A DNA stretch of 64,000 bases from Volvox africanus (lineage: Eukaryota > Chlorophyta > Chlorophyceae > Chlamydomonadales > Volvocaceae): positions 1,612,001 to 1,676,000 of the forward strand of contig BSDZ01000025.1 in NCBI GenBank assembly GCA_030268105.1. Direction: 5' to 3'. A program made the translations under genes and the position numbers. The notes beneath the pieces were generated by a model. It saw nothing but the letters and a program-made list of their open reading frames with translations, searched no databases and had not been told where the DNA came from. Position 1 is the stretch's first letter; each line of letters begins with the position of its first letter. This document shows, one piece after another, positions 56,375 through 64,000 of this stretch.

Positions 56375-59300
56375 ATGGACATCCTGCAAGGAATTGATGA
56401 AATACCCGATCCGGTCGTGGCTGATAAGACACGTAAAGCCATCCAAGTGCTACGCCGGACATGCGCCCTATATCCGTGAGTGTTGGAGCATCTTCACACT
56501 TCCTTCATATTCGAGGCAATCCTCGCAGGCACCTTCGCCAACCCCTAACCGCTCTCGACGATTCGCTTTGCAGGCTTGACAAGATTGCATTCAGCTTTAA
56601 TGGAGGAAAGGACTCCACCGTCCTGCTACACTTATTACGAGCGGCTGTCGCAGAACAAAATGGCTCTGAGTCCTGCGGTAAGCGTCACGTCCGAACTTCA
56701 TCGGGCTCACATCGGCTCTTTTCCCTCAGCTCTGCACAGCTACTTAAGCACTCTTATATGTTAGCTCCAATATAATTAGGTATTGGCGGCATTAAGAGCT
56801 TCTACTTCAACAAAGCAAATGATTTCCCGGATGTCAAGGATTTCGTGGAGCGAAGCGACGAGCTGTAGGTGCCGCCTGCGGAGGGAAGGGTTCAACATGG
56901 TCATGAACTGGTTGAAACCCCAAAGGAATGGTGAAGGTGGTGGTGGAGGTTTGGGTACGAAGTTTCAGCTGCCGCTTGCGCAATGGGGTTGATGAGTAGG
57001 TGCGCCTGTAGATTGCGACGGACATGGACGGGACTTGCCTTCCACAGCTGCTGTTGTGTCCGTGCTCTTCCTGTGCGTTTTCCTGTATGTTTGCACACCT
57101 TTGTTCGGGCCTAGCTCTCTCTGAAGGGTGAGGTCTTAAAAAATTATTGGACCAATACCGATACCCTTGCTGGATTTAGGCAGCTGGATTTAATTTTTTA
57201 TATAGCTCCATATAGATTCTGCTGCATTACACCACCTACCGTCGTACTTACAATCTCTACCTTATTCTCTGGATGTGTCGTTTGTTCCCGGATGCAGGTA
57301 TGGTTTGGGAGTGGAGCATCTGACGGAGCCTGACTTTAAGCGGGGGCTTTGCGACTACTTGTCGAGGACGGGGGTCATGGCCATCGTGCTGGGGACGAGG
57401 AAGTAGGTGGGGTAGCTGGAAGATGGGACGTGAGCGGACGGGGATGCGCAACGCGTTACAAATCTCATAACATACAAGAAGATATTTATCGTATTAATAT
57501 CGAAAAAAGCGATGCACTCAGGAGGCGAGGGAGCGGGAAGACGATTAGACCAGCTCCGGTACTGCTTTGGTGGTTGTGAAATACAGTTAGCTAAGCGCCA
57601 TGATAAAACCGGGTTGGGGAGTGGGGGTACGGTACTGGGAGGATTGGTAGGAGGGGAAAGGGGCAGAGAGGGGGGAGGGGGAAAGGGGGTTTCGGAGCTG
57701 GTGGGCGCATTGGACTTCAGATGGTTTGGGGTCCCGGGGATGAGTCAGGTGAGGCGTTCCGTACCCGACCTTCCCGTGCGTGTGCGCGCGTGTGTGTGTG
57801 TATTCAAAAAGGGGAGAAGCTGGGGGCGGTTACGGCATCGAGGAGGGAGTCATTTCTCGTCTGTGTGGCTATGCAGGGGCTTCCCACACTCCACCTTAAT
57901 CGAAACACACATGCCGAATGACCTGATCAGCCCCGAAACGCCCATGGATGACGGTTCTGTTGCGCCGTCGTACTGCCGTGCAGGGGAGACCCCAACGGCG
58001 GCAACCAGGACTGCTTCTGCCCCAGCAGCGATGGTTGGCCGCCGTTCATGCGGGTTAACCCCATAATTGACTGGACCTATCACGACGTGTGGGTGTTTTT
58101 ACGCGCCATGCACGTGCCGTACTGCGGGCTGTACGATCACGGGTACACATCCTTGGGCGGCACTGACAACACGCTGCCGAACAGGTGGGGTAGGGTGGAG
58201 TGATGAAATCGCTCAATGGCTGCCTAGGCGGAGCCTGGCGGGCAAGATATCATCGGGGGTAGGGGTGGGATGGGATGGAGGGTACGGGGGTTTAGGCCTT
58301 GCCGCCGTGACCCTCTCCCCTCCTCTCCTCTCCTCTCCTCTCCTCGGCTTAGCCCCGCTGCCCCCAACCTGCTGCAGACTTCTCCCACCTGACTTCCATC
58401 CCCCCCCCCCATACCTCCACCCCAGTGCCCTACGCCGCTCTGACGGCACGTACGAGCCCGCCTACAAGCTGGCGGACGGACGACTGGAGCGAGTGGGCCG
58501 CGTGCACCTCGCCGCGTCCAAGGGGGGCGTGAGGCCCCATCAGACACACACACAGCCTCAGGGGCAGGGGCCGGGGCAGGAAGAACACCCTCCCCACTCC
58601 ACACCCCAGACCACCACCCCCCTCCTACACCTAGCCCCAGGCCAGCAGCAGCCACAGGGAGGTTCTCAGACATCTGGACGCAGCGACGGCTCAACCGCGG
58701 GCGGCCGAACCGGAGCGCTCGGAGACAGCGACGACGGTCGCAACGATGAGGGTGGGAGTGATGGGATGATGGCGGGGGGCAGCAGCGGGGGGGGAGGCGG
58801 GGCCGACACGCGCGCGCATGCGGCCGCGGCGTGCCTCACCCACAGTGCCGCCGTTGTGATCATTGGGGACGAGCTCTTATCCGGAAAGGTGAGCCACCGG
58901 GGGAGGGGGAGAAGGGGGCAGGGGCAAGAAGGGGGAGAAGATGGGGGGAGGAGGAGAGGCGGGTTCCGCTCACATTCCCTCACTGAACTGTTGCGCGCAC
59001 ATCCGTACATCCGTACATCCCGGTTCAAATACGTTGCGAATATCCCTTTCTGCATCCCGTGGGATTGGGGTCTGCTGTCAATCTAACCCTCCTCTCCCTC
59101 CATGATGCACCGCGCTCATCATCACCGGGCAGCCGCCGACACCCAACCTATCACTGCTGGTGGTGGTGGTGATGGGTGGCGGTGTTAATTAGTAATTTTC
59201 GGGGTTCCTCAAACACCAGGAAGCGTCCAGGTGTCGTATATTTGCCGCGAAATCTCCCCCCCCTGGACCCCGCCGCTCGCTCGCAGGTGGAGGACGTGAA

Positions 59301-62300
59301 CGCCCGCTTCTTATGTCGGGAGATTCGGTCCCTGGGCTGGCAGGTAACCCGAGTGGTGTTCGTACCTGATGACGTGGACGAAATTGCATCTGCAGTACGG
59401 GCGCTGGCGGCGGTGGTGCATATCGTCCTCACGGCGGGCGGCTTAGGACCAACGCTGGACGACGTTACCATGCAGGTGCGTCGTGTGTGGCGGTGCGTGG
59501 AGCGGGTTTGACCATACACACACATACACACATATATACACACACACACACACACGGGCTGGGGGGAATACCCAGACAGGAAGCAGATTTGGATGTGCCT
59601 AAGGTGGGAGAGGGCGACGTCGGAAAACACCGAATCCTGGTGCTGATACTGGAGGAGGAAGGTGTATTGTAGGTGGAGGATGATGGCTGACGTCGTCCAA
59701 AGTCAGGAAAGTGGAAACGAGCTGTGATGTACATAAGGTAGTCGCCAAGACCGCGAATTAAAGCAGTAAAAAGGAGAAGAGAAGCCGTAATTATGTGTAC
59801 CATCGGCCTTATTGCTGGCGGCGAAGTGAAAGCCGTGCTGAGTCCGAGGCGAAGCTGGCCTGACCGCAGGCGCTGGCGCTGTCATGCGAGTGCTCCTCCC
59901 GACCCACCTCCTCTGGGAGAGGGGGGGAGGGGGAGAGGGGGGGAGAAGTGAGATAAACCTAAGAGGTTTAAATGAGGGGATAATGGTGTCATGGCACCCG
60001 AGTGCCGCCTCTTCGATCCTCCCTGAACTCCGCCCCCCGCCGCCGGAACCTCCTCACCGCACCACAGGGTATCGCACGCGCTGTGGGGCAGCCGCTGGTC
60101 AGGTAGGTTAACAGTTGACAGTTGGCGGTTAACAATTGGGAGGAACTTGTAGTGTGGAGGCCGAAAGGGTTGTCATCTAAGTCGTAACGGTGGGAATGTG
60201 AAGGGGTGAGTGCCCGGGGGAGTCGTGCCAGGGTGGGGTGTTTTGTCCGGGTGAGAGAGGGAGCCAGCAAATAGGTCGCAACGATGTCTGCCGGTCATCC
60301 GCCGTCAGCATCCGTACGGGACGTACTTCTGTCAAGGGCGGTGGAGAGAAAGAATGGAGTCGGGGAAGGGGAAGTGGGTGGGGGTAGAGCAGTTGCAGGT
60401 AACAGCCTCCGCAGCGAGCTGCTGCTTATAATTTTCACAAAAGTAGCCCTTTGAAAGGGGGGCATTTGAAAGGGGGGCATTTGAAAGGGGGGCATTTGAA
60501 AGGGGGGCATTTGAAAGGGGGGCATTTGAAAGGGGGGCATTTGAAAGGGGGGCATTTGAAAGGGGGGCATTTGAAAGGGGTGCCGAGACGTGGGCCGAAA
60601 CAAGGGATACCGGATCTCGCCCGCATCCCGCACCGCCGAGGCCTGGAAGCGGTAGCGCCACCACCTACCATCACTTATTCCCACCCCCAGCGGCGCGAAC
60701 CCCCGACGCAGTCTTCGTCCCCATTGATCATGATATGGAATGTGCTCGGTTTCACCCCAACCCGGACTTTCCCTCCATCCCCTTCCCTGCTTAGGGTCCG
60801 TGCCTCCGCCCCATCCTGGCTTTCGTGCAACCCCCGTGCGACCCGTACCCTCCCCTACGAGTACCCTTTCACTACCGCACGTGCTCGTGCTGCCACATAC
60901 CTCATGCCCTCAGGCTGCCGGCGCTGGTGGAGCGGCTGTCCAGCTACTTCGGGGGCGAGGGGGCGCTGACGGAGGCGCACCTGAAGATGGCAGAGGGGCC
61001 CCAGCACATGGAGCTGATCGATTACACCCTGCCGGGCTGCGACCAGCTGTCCAAGTTCCCCCTTCTGAGGGTCAACAACATCTACGTGTTGCCCGGTGAG
61101 GGATGTGGGGAGCGTGGGCAGGTGAGGGGCAGGGGCAGGGGCAGGGGCAGGTGAGGGGCAGGGGCAGGGGCAGGTGAGGGGCAGGGGCAGGGGCAGGGGC
61201 AGGGGCAGGGGCAGGGGCAGGGGCAGGGGCAGGGGCAGGGGCAGGGGCAGGGGAGGTGTGGAAAGGAGGAGGTGTGGAAAGGAGGAGAGGTGGAAAGGAG
61301 GAGAGGTGGAAAGGAGGAGAGGTGGAAAGGAGGAGAGGTGGAAAAAGGCGGGAAGGAACCAAGCCGCACATTATGGACAGACAAGAGGCTCTATATAAAA
61401 TGGCTCGCCGCTTTTCCTTAGCTGCCCGTCATAATATGTTTTAGCGAAGTAAATAGCTTTATTAATTACCTAAAGTCCAGTACACCTTTAGTATCTAGCG
61501 ATTTTAGGTTTTTTATCAATTTGATTAAGGTCAGGGCAGTATGGCGGTATCAACAGAATAGTTGCTGCGAGGTAGACTGAAAATCAATGACATCAATAAT
61601 TTTACGGTCAATATTACGGCGCCTGCTTCCATTATAGAAGATGCGGAAGTAGCTTTCATGCATCCCGTGAAGTGTTGCACAGCGCAGCAGGAGTGCAGCC
61701 GCGCAGACGTGGGTATATGCCAGAAGGCTGGACTGGCGGGGTGAAAAGGGGAGTGCGGGTAGGAGACGGAAGCAGCACTGTTGGGGCTTCGGTTGGGGAT
61801 TGGAAGGTGCTGCGACCTTCTGGCCCGGTCCCGGCTCGCACTTGCCACTGGACAAACACACTGGGCCGGGCCCCCCCGCCCCCCCGCCCCCCCGCCTCCC
61901 CCCGACCCTGTTTCCCCATGAAAACCCCACATGGCCCTCGGATGCAATTTCTTTGTTTTCGCCGCCTCCTCCCACCCCCGCTTCCCCACGCCCCGCCGCA
62001 CCGGGTTATGACTCCCCGGGCTTAATTTCCCCTCCCTGCTCCGTGCAGGTGTGCCTTCGCTGCTGGTCCAGAAGTGGAACGCTCTGAAGCCCCGACTGAG
62101 AGAGGCGGCGCTGGCGCCCTTCCGAAACGCCACTCTGCGCCTGTCTCTTAAGGTACAGGTTTCGTCTTTAGGATAAGGAGGGGGATGAAGAGGTGTGTGT
62201 GTGTGTGTGTGTGTGTGCATTGTGGGGTCGGGTGGGGGATGTAGGTATGGTGTGATTGTAGGTGTGGAGGGGGCTCCGGATCCCTATCTCCCCTCCTATG

Positions 62301-62991
62301 GCCACCTATGGCAAGCTCCCAACCCGCAATTGTGTCCAGCTCTGATTCTCTTCTCCGCAAGCGGCTCAAGCGGCTTGTGTCCGCTTTCTGATCCCACTCC
62401 TGATTACTGTATGTCCTGGCTGGCTCGCATGCATGCCCCAACTCAGGACGAAACCACCATTGCCCCCGCGCTGGTCCGGGTAGCTTCCACTCACGGCCTG
62501 GATGTGGCAGTGGGGTCCTACCCGATGGATCAGGGGATCATCATCACGCTAGGTGGGAGGGAGGGGCGGCGGGTCAGTAGCGGGGTGGGGTGATGGTTCC
62601 ACGGTTGCCAGTTGTTGGTGTTTCCCGGTGCTTCCGTCTCTCGGAGTTCCCTCGTATCTGCCGTCTTTCTATCCCTGGTGCTTGGGCCGATTGCTTCGTC
62701 TGTCGCGCTCCATGTCTTTGCCCGTGTTTCTTTTGCAAGCTGGTTATAACTCTACAATTAAGATGTGCTTTGTATCCGGCGCCCGAACCACTGATAGTTC
62801 CTTCTGCCCACCCACTGGCTCGGTCGAGGCCTGCTACGCACTCATCACCTGTCCTCTTCGCTCTTCTGTCCCTCGCGCTCGCAGACAGCAAGAACTCTGA
62901 GAAGCTGGAGGCGGCCATTGCCGAGATCCAGGAGCTGCTTCCCGAGGAATCCCTGGTGGCTTTGGAGCGGGACGTGGACTCACTGTCTTGA
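56375..62991 (+). CDS. FAD synthase: PP-loop FMN adenylyltransferase fused to MoCF/CinA-like domain
   Basis: Adenylates FMN to FAD using ATP. Exons: 56375-56475, 56574-56677, 56780-56864, 57298-57402, 57984-58184, 58426-58888, 59287-59475, 60068-60102, 60914-61095, 62049-62152, 62447-62552, 62885-62991, giving 593 aa with all phases consistent. The N-terminal PAPS-reductase-like domain has the PP-loop FSFNGGKDSTVLLHLL (about 38-53), IVLGTRKGDP, FMRVNPIIDWTYHDVWVFLR and YCGLYDHGYTSLG, matching eukaryotic FAD synthases. A disordered linker of about 100 residues (Gln/Gly/Ser/His-rich) follows. The C-terminal molybdopterin-binding (MoCF/CinA) domain starts at VVIIGDELLSGK and contains LTAGGLGPTLDDVTMQ, FPLLRVNNIYVLPGVP and a C-terminal alpha/beta end. 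Human FLAD1 has the opposite domain order; I recall that the plant homologue has this order. No transit peptide is evident. Acts alone as far as the sequence shows. Confidence 0.92.
59148..59275 (+). repeat. Dispersed repeat copy B, abutting FAD synthase exon 7
   Basis: Matches the reverse complement of copy A and, at its 3' half, the diverged copy near 53205-53262. It ends in CCCTGGACCCCGCCGCTCGC directly before the acceptor CAG at 59284-59286. It therefore supplies the polypyrimidine tract of exon 7. Confidence 0.9.
60451..60580 (+). repeat. 15-bp minisatellite, eight units
   Basis: TTGAAAGGGGGGCAT is repeated eight times without change (60451-60570), with a partial ninth copy. It lies inside FAD synthase intron 8 (60103-60913). 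Confidence 0.97.
61115..61254 (+). repeat. GGGGCA hexanucleotide array
   Basis: Tandem GGGGCA units with two GGTGAG interruptions, starting about 20 nt after the donor of FAD synthase intron 9. The G-run spacing is suitable for G-quadruplexes in the pre-mRNA. Confidence 0.95.
61255..61346 (+). repeat. 16-bp minisatellite, about five units
   Basis: Units of GAGGTGGAAAGGAGGA follow the GGGGCA array directly in FAD synthase intron 9. The first two units are variants with an extra GT. Confidence 0.9.
62188..62222 (+). repeat. (GT)n microsatellite
   Basis: A run of GTGTGT lies in FAD synthase intron 10, shortly after the donor. Related (CA)n runs occur at about 59517-59554 in intron 7 of the same gene. 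Confidence 0.9.
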
Positions 62992-64000
62992 GCGGCAGAA
63001 TATACAGGAAATGGCGCGGACTGAGCGATTTTCGTGCCTAGGGTTTGAGGTTTTGGGGATCCGTACATGACACTATGTATTGATGCGCCGTGTATATCTT
63101 TTATGGATATGTTTATGTGTTTATGTTTTGTGTCACTGTATCTCCCCTTTCTCATGTCAGTACACAGTCCATCCACCTTTATACGCGTTGAGACGTACCA
63201 AGGTAAAGGATAAAGGAGGACGGGGGCGGCAATTGCTCGATCGGTATGCGGGCGGATGGGGCAGCTGGAGTGGGCAGCGGGACGCCGGGATTAGTGGCAG
63301 GTGGCATGAGGCTGTGGGCCCACTAGTAAATGGAGAGATGAGGGTGAGCGAATTGTGATGAATTTGGAAGGCATACGGGAGAAGTGCGTGAGACGACAGG
63401 TCAGCCGGACGCAGGAGAGGCGAAGGGAGATAGGGCGAGGCGTGAAGCGTTTTGTGTATGGTGTTTCCAACCTTGAGTGTGTTAGCTACCGGTAGTGCAC
63501 TGGTGACAACGGTCGTGGGACCCACGCAGAGCGTGAGACGTATCCTGGTCGCGCGGAGGACGCATCTCGCTTCATCTCACAAGGATCGGAGTACTCGCGT
63601 TCTCTTCAGCAATGTGATTTTTGGGGTAGCCAAAGAGACTGCAGATAGTACCGGCGCCCTGCGCCGTGATTTTACAAATGTCGATATGTGACAAAAGCGA
63701 ATGTGCAGTACTGTATCCCGTACACTGCAGCGCGGAGCCAAGTCAAAGGCGCAAAGCCTCACCGGTTCGGACAAAGATGCTTCGAAGTTCACTGTGATTA
63801 TGTCCAGAGAAATAAACAGCAGAACGGATATACGTCACAGGTTAATTCGTTGAATGATACAGGTAGACAATATGCGCAACACAATCTATATGTGTGCCTG
63901 GTATACCAGAGCACCACATACCGCCATTATGCTGGGAATGCTGGCACAAAAGCCGTTGAAATGCAGGAGACGTGATGGAGGGCACCAGATGTAGTTATGC
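62992..64000. other. FAD synthase 3' region, no further gene supported
   Basis: This contains the FAD synthase 3' untranslated region. I found no TGTAA motif close to the stop. Open frames at 63452-63691 and 63688-63975 (+) have no recognisable content and no splice context. They may be chance frames or part of a gene that continues beyond the window. Confidence 0.4.

Noticed and set aside
60295..60684. Minus-strand frames with repeated FQMPP or SNAPL pentapeptides
   Set aside because: Translation of the 15-bp minisatellite inside a FAD synthase intron.

Overview
The window is nuclear DNA of a green alga, most likely a volvocine (Chlamydomonas/Volvox lineage). The reasons are dense GT-AG introns, Ala/Gln/Pro/His-rich homopolymer tracts in coding regions, many G-rich minisatellites inside introns, TGTAA motifs downstream of several stop codons, and plant/algal-type proteins. 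Base composition is moderate, with AT-rich introns, which fits Volvox-like genomes better than the very GC-rich C. reinhardtii. That is an inference, not a species call. Gene models below were built by hand from reading frame, splice sites and phase continuity.

Layout: (1) 1.2-8.4 kb, + strand, a tubulin-tyrosine-ligase-like (TTLL) enzyme. (2) 9.8-16.4 kb, + strand, a leucine-rich-repeat protein with a long low-complexity N-terminal region. (3) 16.4-21.7 kb, a gene-poor stretch with decayed coding fragments and a striking 151-nt near-perfect hairpin. (4) 21.7-24.1 kb, + strand, a protein I assign to LIN37, a subunit of the MuvB/DREAM cell-cycle complex. (5) 26.1-40.5 kb, + strand, a complete 28-exon NADH-type glutamate synthase (predicted 2,308 aa). 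(6) 43.2-50.0 kb, - strand, a 2,217-aa low-complexity protein of which 1,916 codons lie in one exon. (7) 52.2-52.8 kb, - strand, an uncertain basic/Ala-rich ORF. (8) 53.3-55.9 kb, - strand, a complete 2-oxoglutarate/Fe(II) oxygenase. (9) 56.4-63.0 kb, + strand, a complete 12-exon FAD synthase with an N-terminal PP-loop FMN adenylyltransferase domain and a C-terminal MoCF/CinA-like domain. The oxygenase and FAD synthase are divergent and share a 489-bp intergenic region.

The genes do not form a pathway; this is an ordinary eukaryotic neighbourhood. The only loose metabolic link is that GOGAT is an FMN/FAD enzyme and FAD synthase makes FAD. The most unusual material is non-coding or regulatory: the long hairpin at 20.0-20.2 kb, a short dispersed repeat with copies at 53.2, 54.6 and 59.2 kb, three separate 15-bp G-rich minisatellites each in a sense-strand intron, and hexanucleotide GGGGCT/GGGGCA arrays. 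The LIN37 homologue is the most interesting protein assignment.
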